Position numbers and translations under genes: made by a program
Assembly: GCF_040675465.1 (NCBI RefSeq)
Contig: NZ_JBFAPA010000018.1
Coordinates: 218,927-282,926 of the forward strand
Source of the DNA: Kibdelosporangium sp040675465
GTDB lineage: Bacteria > Actinomycetota > Actinomycetes > Mycobacteriales > Pseudonocardiaceae
Direction of reading: 5' to 3'
Length of the DNA stretch: 64,000 nucleotides
The notes under the pieces: generated by a model
The model's database searches: none
The model's input: only the letters and a program-made list of their open reading frames with translations
What the model was told of the DNA's origin: nothing
Shown here: in pieces, positions 39,785-48,336 of the stretch
Numbering within the stretch: position 1 is the first letter of the stretch
Layout of the letters: every line of letters begins with the position of its first letter

Positions 39785-42394
39785 ATGTGGGCAGCCGCGG
39801 TGTCAACGCTGGTAGCCGGCCTGATCACCGCGGTTCCGGCGGGTCAGGATGCCTGGACGGCAAGCACTTGGGGCGGCCCGGCCGCCAATGTCGCCGTCAC
39901 CGACGGGAAAGTGACCCTGAGTGTCACCCGAAATGGCCGTACGGTGCTGGAACCGAGCCCGGTCGGCATCGTCACCGAGCGCGCCGACCTGTCCAGTGAG
40001 CTGAAGCTGGTGCGCCGCAGTGAGAAACCGGTCATCGAGCACTACACCACCAAGGTGGGCAAGCAACTCGACCGCACCGCGGTGATGACCGAGTCCCGGT
40101 TCACCTTCCAGAACACCCAAGGCCGCTTCGACCTGCTCGTCCGAACCGCCAAGGACGGCGTCGCCTACCGCTACGACTTACCCGGCACGACCGGCGCGAT
40201 CCTCGCCGAGACCTCCGCATTCGCTGTTCCCGCAGGCAGTCCGGCCTGGCTCGCGCGCTACCGGCAGGACTACGAGAACCCGTTCATCCAGATGACCTCG
40301 GACAGCGCGCCGGCCGCGGAGTTCATGCACCCCGCGCTGTTCGACGTGAACGGCACCTACCTGCACATCACCGAGTCCGATGTGGACGGACGCGATTCGG
40401 GCGCTCGCCTGGTGCACGACGCGGGTACCAGCACCTACCGGATCAAGTACTGGGATGAGAAAGTCCAGGTCACCGGCCCGGTGCGGACCGCGTGGCGGAC
40501 GATGATCGTCGGCGATCTGAAGACCGTCACCGAATCGACCCTGGTGGATGACCTGGCGAAACCGTCACAGATCGCGGACACCAGCTGGATACGCCCCGGC
40601 AAGGTGTTCTGGAGCTGGCTCGCGGGCGGGCGTGAAGCCGGGGAAAGCCTGTCCATGCAGAAGGGATACGTCGACTACGCGGCCGCGCACGGCTGGCCGT
40701 ACGTGCTGGTCGACGCGGGGTGGTACTTCGACCCGAACTGGGACTACGACCCCACCTGGGAGACCACGAGCTGGATCCCGCAACTGGTCCAGTACGCCAA
40801 GGCCCGCAACGTGAAGATCCAGGTCTGGGTGCACTTCAACGAGCTCGACACCGAGGAGGAACGCGCGACGAGGCTGGCGCTGTTCGAACGCTGGGGCGTG
40901 GCGGGCTTGAAGATCGACTTCATGGACTCCGACTCGCAGGACCGGTTCCGCTGGTACGACCAGATCCTGCCCGAGCTGGCGCGGCACCACCTCATGGTGA
41001 ACTTCCACGGATCCACCATCCCGCACGGCATCCAGCGCACCTGGCCGAACGTGATGACCATGGAAGCCGTGCACGGCGGCGAGAAGACCAGCAACCTCAC
41101 CACCAGCCACCTGACCGCGCTGCCGTTCACCCGCAACCTGCCCGGCTCGATGGACTACACGCCGATGGCCTGGAACCGGGCCAGCCGGCCGACTTCCGAC
41201 GCCCATGAACTGGCGCTCGCGGTGGTGTTCGAGTCCGGGTTGCAGAACTTCGCCGGACGCGTCGAGGACTACCAGACGCGGCCCGAGGCGGAACGTTTCC
41301 TCGACCAGGTCCCGACCGTGTGGGACGAAACCCGTCTGCTGGCCGGGAAACCGGCGGACAGCGCGGTCTTCGCCCGGCGCAGCGGCGATCGGTGGTTCCT
41401 CGGCGGCGGGTTCTCTGGTGCGGCAAGAACAGTCAGCGTGCCGCTGGACATCGGTCCGGGCTGGTGGTTCGTCGACCTGGTGAAGGACGGGCTGGTGCGT
41501 GACCAGCGAGTCATCCGATCCGGCGAAAAACTCACCCTGGACGTGGTCAAGGACGGCGGTTTCGCCGGGATCGCCTGCCGTTGGTATCCGGGCATCAAGA
41601 CCTGCGACCGGCCCGTGCACACCATTCCCAGCACCAAAGTCACCGCTACTCCACAGGTGACGACAACGCCGGGAACTCCGGTGGAAGTGACCGGGAAGTT
41701 CACCACGGATACGCCGGTCCGCGACGTTACGTTGTATCCGCGAGTTCCAGCCGGTTGGGCGATCAGCGGCGCGCCGGTCACCGCGCGCACTCTCCGCCCA
41801 GGTCAGGAAATCACCGGAACGTGGAAACTCACCGCGCCGGACACCTTCGGGTACATAGATGTCCCGATCGTGGCCAAGTTCGACCACGGAACGGAAGACG
41901 AGCAAGTCACCCAGGTCCATGTCTGGAAACCGTTGCCCCCAGGCTGGTTCTACCTGAGCGACCTGCCGTTCACCGGCCAGAGCGGCGACGGCCCGGTCGA
42001 ACGCGACCTGGCCAACGGCGGCCCGGCCGCCGGTGACGGCAAGCCGATCGCGATCCGCAGAACCCCGTACGGCAAAGGCCTGGGCATGCACGCCAACGCC
42101 CAAGTCGATTTCGCGTTGACGAACTGCACGCAGTTCATCGCGGACGTCGGCGTGGACGACGAGGCCGGACTCGACGTGGCCAGGCAGAAAGTCGGCGGCA
42201 CAGCGGGCTTCGGCGTCGAAGGCGACGGACTGTCCCTTGTGGACACTGGAACGCTGGGTGTCCGGACCCCGGCCAGGCACATCGAGCTGGACCTCACCGG
42301 AGTCCGGACGTTGACCCTGAAAGTGAACGACGGCGGCGACGGCACCCAGAACGACCACGCCTCCTGGGGCGACGCTCGCATTCATTGTGCGTGA
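39785..42394 (+). CDS. Secreted GH97 glycoside hydrolase with NEW3 and NPCBM domains
   Basis: About 869 residues. Signal peptide Met-Trp-Ala-Ala-Ala-Val-Ser-Thr-Leu-Val, then GH97 N-domain (about 25-260), catalytic barrel (about 270-560; Leu-Lys-Ile-Asp-Phe-Met-Asp-Ser-Asp carries the likely nucleophile Asp of retaining members, with Asn-Phe-His-Gly after it), a small beta domain, a NEW3 domain (about 625-705) and a C-terminal NPCBM carbohydrate-binding domain (Leu-Gly-Met-His-Ala near 768). Predicted alpha-galactosidase or alpha-glucosidase. ATG 39785 preferred; ATG 39743 adds 14 residues. Confidence 0.87.
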   Translation: MWAAAVSTLVAGLITAVPAGQDAWTASTWGGPAANVAVTDGKVTLSVTRNGRTVLEPSPVGIVTERADLSSELKLVRRSEKPVIEHYTTKVGKQLDRTAVMTESRFTFQNTQGRFDLLVRTAKDGVAYRYDLPGTTGAILAETSAFAVPAGSPAWLARYRQDYENPFIQMTSDSAPAAEFMHPALFDVNGTYLHITESDVDGRDSGARLVHDAGTSTYRIKYWDEKVQVTGPVRTAWRTMIVGDLKTVTESTLVDDLAKPSQIADTSWIRPGKVFWSWLAGGREAGESLSMQKGYVDYAAAHGWPYVLVDAGWYFDPNWDYDPTWETTSWIPQLVQYAKARNVKIQVWVHFNELDTEEERATRLALFERWGVAGLKIDFMDSDSQDRFRWYDQILPELARHHLMVNFHGSTIPHGIQRTWPNVMTMEAVHGGEKTSNLTTSHLTALPFTRNLPGSMDYTPMAWNRASRPTSDAHELALAVVFESGLQNFAGRVEDYQTRPEAERFLDQVPTVWDETRLLAGKPADSAVFARRSGDRWFLGGGFSGAARTVSVPLDIGPGWWFVDLVKDGLVRDQRVIRSGEKLTLDVVKDGGFAGIACRWYPGIKTCDRPVHTIPSTKVTATPQVTTTPGTPVEVTGKFTTDTPVRDVTLYPRVPAGWAISGAPVTARTLRPGQEITGTWKLTAPDTFGYIDVPIVAKFDHGTEDEQVTQVHVWKPLPPGWFYLSDLPFTGQSGDGPVERDLANGGPAAGDGKPIAIRRTPYGKGLGMHANAQVDFALTNCTQFIADVGVDDEAGLDVARQKVGGTAGFGVEGDGLSLVDTGTLGVRTPARHIELDLTGVRTLTLKVNDGGDGTQNDHASWGDARIHCA

Positions 42395-42396
42395 GT

Positions 42397-42424
42397 GGTT
42401 TCGGCCGTCAGAACGACCGAAACC
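42397..42424. terminator. Bidirectional terminator between GH97 and lipase genes
   Basis: GGTTTCGG, 12 bases, CCGAAACC: an 8-bp stem between two convergent genes, starting three bases after the GH97 stop. Confidence 0.6.
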
Positions 42425-42429
42425 AGGAG

Positions 42430-43368
42430 TCAGGGGCTGGGGGCGACGTACGAGCAGTGGATGGGTTGGGCGTGCGCCGGGTCGAGGGCGTCGAGCACGA
42501 CCTGTGTGGCGTTCGGCGAGAACCCGACCATGCCGTGACCCGAGTGGTCCTGCGGGCACTGGTCCTGCAGCACGACGTTGGTCGCGCCGGACATGGTCCC
42601 GCTGGTGTACGGCACCACGGCCTCGTCGTACTTGGTCATCACCATCGTGAACCGCACGCCCGTGACCACCGGGTCGCCGAGTTTCTTGAGGAAGTCCGAG
42701 CCGCGCAGGAACTGGCGCGCGGCCGGGAAGACCGAGTCGACGATCAGGTTCACCACCGGGCCGAGCCCGAACATCCTGGCCAGCACGTAGAAGTCGGCCA
42801 GGTTGGCGACGTTCGAGCCGTTCCACAGCGGGGTCAGGCCCACGTAGTCGCTGACCTTCGCGGCCCCGCCGAGGAACTTCACGTAGTAGTCCGGCATCAG
42901 GCTGCCCTCGGAGTGGCCGACGATGTCGACCTTGGCCGCGCCGGTCGCCCGCAGCACCCGGTCGACGAACGCGGACAGCTCGGCCGCGCTCTGCTCCATC
43001 GGGTTGCGCCCGCCGATCTGGTTGACCGGGAACGGTGTGCCGGCCGGGACGCCGTAGGTCAGCGCGAACACGCAGTAGCCGTTGTTGGCGAGCAGGGGAG
43101 CGAAGGTCTGCCAGTTCGCCGTCATGTTGGCGCTGGCGCCGTGCACGAGCACGACGGGGTCGGGATGCGCGGCGGACGGGTGGCAGGACCAGTTGTTGGC
43201 GCCGGGCGGGTTCGACCCGGGCCGGGTCAGCTGGGCGGCTGCGGCGACGGCGAGGCCGTCCCAGCCATAGGCGACGGGGTAGCGGGGCGAGTCCGCGGCG
43301 GCTGTGCCAGGAGTGATCAGTCCCAGCGCCAGCACGCCGGCGACGATGCCGACGAAACGCGAACGCAT
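42430..43368 (-). CDS. Secreted lipase/esterase, alpha/beta hydrolase
   Basis: 312 residues with a clear signal peptide (Arg-Ser-Arg then Gly-Val-Leu-Ala-Leu-Gly-Leu, cleavage after Ala-Ala-Ala near 25). Oxyanion segment Val-Leu-Val-His-Gly-Ala-Ser-Ala near 73-80; nucleophile elbow Gly-His-Ser-Glu-Gly near 150-154; candidate acid Asp and His (Asp-His-Ser-Gly-His) toward the C-terminus. Matches class 2 (EstA/lipase_2) actinobacterial triacylglycerol lipases with a conserved C-terminal Cys pair. Divergent from xylB. Confidence 0.85.
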   Translation of the reverse strand: MRSRFVGIVAGVLALGLITPGTAAADSPRYPVAYGWDGLAVAAAAQLTRPGSNPPGANNWSCHPSAAHPDPVVLVHGASANMTANWQTFAPLLANNGYCVFALTYGVPAGTPFPVNQIGGRNPMEQSAAELSAFVDRVLRATGAAKVDIVGHSEGSLMPDYYVKFLGGAAKVSDYVGLTPLWNGSNVANLADFYVLARMFGLGPVVNLIVDSVFPAARQFLRGSDFLKKLGDPVVTGVRFTMVMTKYDEAVVPYTSGTMSGATNVVLQDQCPQDHSGHGMVGFSPNATQVVLDALDPAHAQPIHCSYVAPSP

Positions 43369-43460
43369 CTGCGGGGCTCCCTTGGTAGGCAGGGTTACTC
43401 GGGAGTAGGACTACCGATGGTGATTTAGGTCACCACATCCTGTCAACGGCTTACAATCAG

Positions 43461-43491
43461 TTCAGTCGGTAAACAAATTCGAGGCTAGGAT
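43461..43491 (+). promoter_or_regulatory. Promoter of the xylulokinase gene
   Basis: TTCAGT (43461-43466), 19 bases, TAGGAT (43486-43491), eight bases before the ATG, so a leaderless transcript. The spacer GGTAAACAAATTCG is AT-rich for this genome and may hold a sugar-repressor site. Confidence 0.5.
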
Positions 43492-43499
43492 CGGCTGCT

Positions 43500-44777
43500 A
43501 TGGCTCTGGTCGCGGGCGTGGACTCATCTACCCAGTCCACAAAGGTGGTTGTGGTCGATTCGGATACCGGGAAGGTCGTGCGCGAGGCCCGCGCCGCCCA
43601 TCCCGACGGAACCGAAGTTCACCCGGATGAGTGGTGGCGGGCTTACCAGGAGGCAACGGCGAACGGCCTGCTGGACGGCGTCGAAGCGCTCGGCGTCGGC
43701 GGCCAGCAGCACGGCATGGTCACCCTGGACGAGGACGGCGAGGTCGTGCGGCCCGCGCTGCTGTGGAACGACACGCGCTCGGCCCATGCGGCCGAGGAGC
43801 TGGTCCATGAGCTCGGGGGCCCGGACGAGTGGGCGGAGGCGGTCGGCTCGGTCCCGGTCGCCAGCTTCACCGTGACCAAGCTGCGCTGGATGGCCGAACA
43901 CGAACCAGAACTGACCGATCGTGTGTCCACCGTGCTGCTGCCACACGATTGGCTGACCTGGAAGCTCACCGGCGAGCTGGTCACCGACCGCGGCGATGCC
44001 TCCGGAACCGGCTACTTCTCGGCCGCGGCCGACGTCTACCGCCCGGACCTGCTGGCACAGGCGTTCGGTCACGAACCCGAGGTGCCCCGGGTGCTGGCCC
44101 CCTCGGAGATCGCGGGCACCGCCGGGGACATCGTCGTGTCCATTGGCACCGGCGACAACATGGCCGCCGCTCTAGGCCTCGGCATGCAGGTCGGCGACGT
44201 CGCCGTGTCGATCGGCACCAGCGGAACCGTGTTCGGCGTCACGGACATGATTCACCCGGACGGGTCCGGCGCGGTCGCGGGCTTCGCCGACGCCACCGGC
44301 CGGTTCCTGCCGTTGGTCTGCACGTTGAATGCGGCCCGCGTGCTCACCGCGACCGCGGCGATGCTCGGCGTCGATCTGTCCACTTTGGATGAGCTGGCGC
44401 TCGCGGCACCACAGGGCGCCGAAGGCCTGAAGATGGTGCCGTACCTGGACGGCGAGCGGACCCCGAACCTGCCGGACGCCACCGGATCCCTGCTCGGCAT
44501 GACGCGGGCCAACATGACCCCGGCGAACCTCGCCCGCGCGGCGGTCGAAGGCATGCTGGGCGGTCTCGGCGCGGGGCTGGAGGCGTTGCGCGCGGCCGGG
44601 ATGCGGATCGGCCGGGTCAAGCTGATCGGCGGCGGCGCGAAGTCGGCCGCGGTCCAGGCCATCGCGGCGGACGTTTTCGGCGTGCCGGTGACCGTTCCGG
44701 AAGCCGCGGAATATGTGGCCCTAGGCGCCGCCCGGCAGGCGGCATGGGCGCTGACCGGACAATTGCCGGTCTGGTGA
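43500..44777 (+). CDS. xylB: Xylulokinase (FGGY family)
   Basis: 425-residue sugar kinase. Phosphate-1 motif Gly-Val-Asp-Ser-Ser-Thr-Gln-Ser-Thr-Lys at 6-15, substrate segment Gly-Gln-Gln-His-Gly-Met at 68-73 (typical of xylulokinase), Trp-Asn-Asp-Thr-Arg near 90, Gly-Thr-Ser-Gly-Thr near 239, and Gly-Gly-Gly-Ala-Lys-Ser near 378. Shorter than the 480-500 residues of E. coli XylB, as in many actinobacteria. Phosphorylates D-xylulose; no xylose isomerase or transporter is next to it here. A strong terminator follows. Confidence 0.88.
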   Translation: MALVAGVDSSTQSTKVVVVDSDTGKVVREARAAHPDGTEVHPDEWWRAYQEATANGLLDGVEALGVGGQQHGMVTLDEDGEVVRPALLWNDTRSAHAAEELVHELGGPDEWAEAVGSVPVASFTVTKLRWMAEHEPELTDRVSTVLLPHDWLTWKLTGELVTDRGDASGTGYFSAAADVYRPDLLAQAFGHEPEVPRVLAPSEIAGTAGDIVVSIGTGDNMAAALGLGMQVGDVAVSIGTSGTVFGVTDMIHPDGSGAVAGFADATGRFLPLVCTLNAARVLTATAAMLGVDLSTLDELALAAPQGAEGLKMVPYLDGERTPNLPDATGSLLGMTRANMTPANLARAAVEGMLGGLGAGLEALRAAGMRIGRVKLIGGGAKSAAVQAIAADVFGVPVTVPEAAEYVALGAARQAAWALTGQLPVW

Positions 44778-44806
44778 TTTCCTCTCCCCATTTGAACGTA
44801 TAGCAG

Positions 44807-44835
44807 CCCCCGGGTCTTGTGGCAAGACCCGGGGG
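44807..44835 (+). terminator. Strong hairpin terminator after xylB
   Basis: CCCCCGGGTCTTG-TGG-CAAGACCCGGGGG, a perfect 13-bp stem with a three-base loop, 29 bases after the stop. Confidence 0.85.
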
Positions 44836-44902
44836 TGGCCTCACAATCGCTCGCTGTATGCCGGATTTCTCCGGCGAAGCGAGTGTGTGAGGAAGGTTTC
44901 CC

Positions 44903-46090
44903 ATGCGAGTGCTGCTGTCCGCGATCGGGTCGCGCGGGGAGATCGAGCCGATGCTGGCGCTGGGGGTGCGGCTGCTGGCGCTGGGGCACGGGGTCCGGTT
45001 GGTCGCGCCGCCGGACTTCGCGGGACTGGCCGAGGGCTTCGGGATCCCGTTCGTGCCGATCGGCCCGGACCTGAGCAAGCCGGCCCCGCCGCCGATGCCC
45101 ACCTCCGCCGAAGGCAAGCGCTCGGTGATCGAGCAGACCGTCTTCGACCAGTTCGAGATCGTTTCCGAGGCCGCCAAGGGTTTCGACGCCATTGTGGGCG
45201 GCGGCATGCTGCAGCTCGCCACCCACTCCGTCGCCGAACGGCTCGGAATTCCGTACCACTTCGGCACATTCGCGGCGATCACGTTGCCGTCGACCCACCA
45301 CGCTCCGCCGCCGCTGGGCATTCCTGGCGCGCAACCGCGGCCGGGGGAGAGCAACGAGTCGGTCTGGGAACGGGACCGGCACCGCTTCACCGCCACGTTC
45401 GGCAAGCCCCTCAACGAATGCCGCACATCGGTGGGCCTGCCCGAGATCGACGACGTCCGCGGCCACATGTGCGGCGACGACCCATGGCTGGCCGCGGATC
45501 CGACGCTCGGACCATGGCCGGGACCTGGCCATGTCGTCCAGACCGGAGCCTGGATCCGCCCGGACGAACGTCCGCTCGACCCGGAGCTCCAGGCGTTCCT
45601 GGACGCCGGCGAGCCGCCGGTCTACTTCGGGTTCGGCAGCATGCGGGTACCCGGTGAGCTGGGGCACGCGGCCATCAAGTCGGCCAGGGAGCTGGGCAGG
45701 CGGGTGATCGTGCAGAGGGGCTGGGCCGATCTGTCCCTTGTGGACAACGCGCCGGACTGCATCGCCATCGGCGAGGTCAACCAGCAGGCGTTGTTCGAGC
45801 GGGTCGCGGCGGTCGTGCACCACGGCGGCGCGGGCACGACGACCACCGTTGCTCGCGCGGCCGCGCCGCAGGTCGTCATCCCACAGCGGTTCGACCAGTT
45901 CTACTGGTCCGAGCGGGTCGAACGGCTCGGCATCGGGCGCTCGCACCCGTCGGGGGAACCCACCACCGAGTCGCTGGTGACCGCGCTCGGCCACGTCCTG
46001 CAGCCCGAGGTGTCGGCGTTGGCCAAGGCCGTCGCCGCTGAGGTCGCGACCGACGGCGCCCAGGTCGCGGCCGAATTGATCATCGGCTGA
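44903..46090 (+). CDS. GT1-family glycosyltransferase (glycopeptide-GT-like)
   Basis: 395 residues of the UGT/GtfB-like fold: N-terminal acceptor half beginning Met-Arg-Val-Leu-Leu-Ser-Ala-Ile-Gly-Ser-Arg-Gly-Glu-Ile-Glu-Pro, and the C-terminal donor half with Val-Val-His-His-Gly-Gly-Ala-Gly-Thr-Thr near 310-320 and Pro-Gln-Arg-Phe-Asp-Gln near 333. Close in style to vancomycin-group glycosyltransferases (Gly-Phe-Gly-Ser-Met near 236). AGGAAGG precedes the ATG. It stands alone, with no sugar-biosynthesis or secondary-metabolite genes beside it, so substrate and purpose (self-protection by drug glycosylation is one idea) are open. Confidence 0.87.
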   Translation: MRVLLSAIGSRGEIEPMLALGVRLLALGHGVRLVAPPDFAGLAEGFGIPFVPIGPDLSKPAPPPMPTSAEGKRSVIEQTVFDQFEIVSEAAKGFDAIVGGGMLQLATHSVAERLGIPYHFGTFAAITLPSTHHAPPPLGIPGAQPRPGESNESVWERDRHRFTATFGKPLNECRTSVGLPEIDDVRGHMCGDDPWLAADPTLGPWPGPGHVVQTGAWIRPDERPLDPELQAFLDAGEPPVYFGFGSMRVPGELGHAAIKSARELGRRVIVQRGWADLSLVDNAPDCIAIGEVNQQALFERVAAVVHHGGAGTTTTVARAAAPQVVIPQRFDQFYWSERVERLGIGRSHPSGEPTTESLVTALGHVLQPEVSALAKAVAAEVATDGAQVAAELIIG

Positions 46091-46139
46091 CCGCGCGGCT
46101 CCACCCGGATCTCCACCGCCGGGTGGAGCCACCCAGCAG

Positions 46140-46239
46140 GCGATGGACGTAGCGTCCGGCTGGATGGTGGAGCCGCGTGGTTCTGATCGGGCGGTGGACG
46201 TTGCGCCCGGTCGGGTGGTGGTGCCACGCGGCTCTGATT
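46140..46239. repeat. Two imperfect tandem 50-base repeats
   Basis: 46140-46188 and 46191-46239 align over about 49 bases (GCGATGGACGTAGCGTCCGG versus GCGGTGGACGTTGCGCCCGG and onward) with about a quarter of bases changed; a third partial unit may follow. No gene in 46091-46288. Confidence 0.6.
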
Positions 46240-46288
46240 TGGCGGAGGACATGGCGGTGGGGCGCCGGAGATTCCGTCCGCCAGACTG

Positions 46289-47383
46289 GTGACTGTGAGG
46301 AGCAGGGGATTGTGGCGCCGCGCGTTCATGACCGACCCGGAGACCGGCGTGGTGGTCCGGGTGCTGGTCACGCTCGTGCTGATCGTCGCCCTGGCCACTT
46401 CACGCGTCCCGGAGGGCTGGGTCTGGGCCGCGATCGGTGCGGCCTTCGCGTGCTGGTTGTTCTGGGCGGTCTTCGACGGCTGGCTACCCCGCACGTCACT
46501 GGTCGCGCTCGCCGGGTGCGCGGTGATCTCCACCGCGGTGATGGGAACGGGCACTGAGGGCGCGATCGTCCTGGCGGCTCTCTCGCTGCCGTCGCTCGCG
46601 TCGCATCTCCGCCCGCCGACCTGGCTGATCGGCACGATCATCGTCGCCGACCTCGGCCTGCTGACCGCCGGCGCGGCCTTCTGGAGCCGGACCCCGCCGG
46701 AGACGTTCGCCCTGCTCGGCCTGATGATCGTGCTCACCATGATCGGCCTGCACCGGCGCCAGTACCGGCTGGCCGCGGAGGAACGAACCCGCGTGGCCGC
46801 ACTGGACGAACGCGCCCGGATCGCCCGGGAAATGCACGACGTCCTGGCGCACTCACTCGGCGCCCTCAGCGTGCAGCTCGAAGTCGCCGAGGCCCTGCTG
46901 AGCGAGAAGAACGACCCCGAACGCGCCCTGGAACGCGTGCGCAGGTCCCGCAAGCTCGCCATCGAAGGCCTCGACGAAGCCAGACGGGCGGTCGCGGCAC
47001 TGCGAAGCGACGTTCCGCCGTTGCCGGAAGCCCTGGCGAGCCTGGTGGAGACGTATCGCCGCGACCACCACGCGACGGTCAAGCTGAAGACCAAGGGCCA
47101 GCAGCGAACCGTCTCCGCGCCTGCCACGGTCTCCCTGCTGGCCACCGCGAGGGAAGCGTTGACGAACGCCGCCAAGCACGCCCCGAACGTCCCGGTCGAT
47201 GTCGTTCTCGACTACACACCCGACAAGGTGAAGCTGTCCGTGTCCAACGAGGCAAAGCAGGCCGGTGAGCGCACCGGCTACGGGCTGTCCGGGATGCGCG
47301 AGCGGATCGCGCTGGCCGGCGGCACGCTGACCGCCGGATACACCTCGATGCGCTGGCGAGTGGTGGCGGAGGTGCCCGAATGA
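46289..47383 (+). CDS. Sensor histidine kinase, NarL type
   Basis: 364 residues: six hydrophobic segments packed into the first 150 residues, HisKA_3 motif Ala-Arg-Glu-Met-His-Asp-Val-Leu-Ala-His-Ser near 182-192, and an HATPase domain with Ala-Leu-Thr-Asn-Ala-Ala-Lys-His near 292 and Gly-Tyr-Gly-Leu-Ser-Gly-Met near 329; the Asp of the Asp-x-Gly-x-Gly box is weakly conserved (Val-Ser-Asn-Glu-Ala). GTG 46289 used; GTG 46295 possible. The stop overlaps the regulator start (ATGA). Confidence 0.88.
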   Translation: MTVRSRGLWRRAFMTDPETGVVVRVLVTLVLIVALATSRVPEGWVWAAIGAAFACWLFWAVFDGWLPRTSLVALAGCAVISTAVMGTGTEGAIVLAALSLPSLASHLRPPTWLIGTIIVADLGLLTAGAAFWSRTPPETFALLGLMIVLTMIGLHRRQYRLAAEERTRVAALDERARIAREMHDVLAHSLGALSVQLEVAEALLSEKNDPERALERVRRSRKLAIEGLDEARRAVAALRSDVPPLPEALASLVETYRRDHHATVKLKTKGQQRTVSAPATVSLLATAREALTNAAKHAPNVPVDVVLDYTPDKVKLSVSNEAKQAGERTGYGLSGMRERIALAGGTLTAGYTSMRWRVVAEVPE

Positions 47384-48024
47384 TCCGGGTGGTCGTGGTG
47401 GACGACCAGCAGATCATGCGTGAGGGTCTGGTGGCGTTGCTGGAGTTGCTGGATGACATCGAGGTGGTGGGCAACGGCGGTGACGGCGAGCAGGCGCTGC
47501 GGCTTGCCGGGGAACTGCGGCCTGACGTCGTGCTGATGGACCTGAAGATGCCGGTCCTGGACGGCATCGAGGCCACCGCACGGATCCGCCGCGAGTTCCC
47601 GGAGGTCGCCGTGCTCGTGCTGACCACATACGCCGACGGTGACTCCATCGACTCGGCGCTGAGAGCCGGTGCCCTGGGCTACCTCACCAAAGACGCCGGT
47701 CGCGTGGAAATCGCGTCAGCACTGCGATCCGCCGCCGCCGGACAGTCCACTTTCGACGCTTCGGTGTCCCGCAGGCTGCTGGCCGCGTTGGCAGACAAGC
47801 CACCCCGTCGCCGCGGCAACCCGGACGGGCTGACCGCGCGCGAGGTGGAGGTGCTCGGGCTGATCGCCCAGGGCATGAGCAACGGCGAGATCGCCGCCGC
47901 GCTGTTCATCGGCGAGACGACCGTGAAGACACACATCAACAACGCCTTCGCCAAGATCGGCGTGCGCAACCGCGCCGAGGCGGTCCGGTACGCCTACCGT
48001 GAGGGCTTGTCGTCGTCCATGTAG
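47380..48024 (+). CDS. Response regulator, NarL/LuxR type
   Basis: 214 residues. Receiver with Asp-Asp-Gln at 8-10, phospho-acceptor Asp in Leu-Met-Asp-Leu-Lys-Met-Pro near 53-55, Lys near 105; LuxR helix-turn-helix near 148-205 (Leu-Thr-Ala-Arg-Glu-Val-Glu-Val-Leu, Glu-Thr-Thr-Val-Lys-Thr-His). Cognate of the overlapping kinase. No exporter gene follows, unlike the system at 7.6-11 kb. Confidence 0.9.
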   Translation: MIRVVVVDDQQIMREGLVALLELLDDIEVVGNGGDGEQALRLAGELRPDVVLMDLKMPVLDGIEATARIRREFPEVAVLVLTTYADGDSIDSALRAGALGYLTKDAGRVEIASALRSAAAGQSTFDASVSRRLLAALADKPPRRRGNPDGLTAREVEVLGLIAQGMSNGEIAAALFIGETTVKTHINNAFAKIGVRNRAEAVRYAYREGLSSSM

Positions 48025-48251
48025 TTCATGACCGTCCTGGTCGCGGTCTTGCGGACGGCTCCGCCGCGGTCGGCCCAAGTGCGGGCCATCGGTTCGACAT
48101 AGCGGCGTGCCTGATCGAGCTTGCCGCGACGGCGCAACATGACGATCGCGACGACCAGCAGGATCGCGAGCAGCAGGATCCCGCCGCCGATCAACGCGAG
48201 TCGCAGCAGCAGGAAACCCATCAGGTCCGAGGCATCGAATGCGAGGTTCAT
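47994..48251 (-). CDS. Small membrane protein
   Basis: 85 residues, one strong transmembrane helix (Leu-Ala-Leu-Ile-Gly-Gly-Gly-Ile-Leu-Leu-Leu-Ala-Ile) near 17-40 followed by a basic helical tail. Weak ribosome binding site. Its 3' end overlaps the end of the response regulator by 31 bases, which lowers confidence somewhat. Function unknown. Confidence 0.6.
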   Translation of the reverse strand: MNLAFDASDLMGFLLLRLALIGGGILLLAILLVVAIVMLRRRGKLDQARRYVEPMARTWADRGGAVRKTATRTVMNYMDDDKPSR

Positions 48252-48336
48252 GCCGGAAAACCTACGAACCGGGGCGGGTGGAACGGGACCTTCCGAGGGT
48301 GGATCGCCGGGTGGAGATCGGCTAGCGTCCCGGCGC

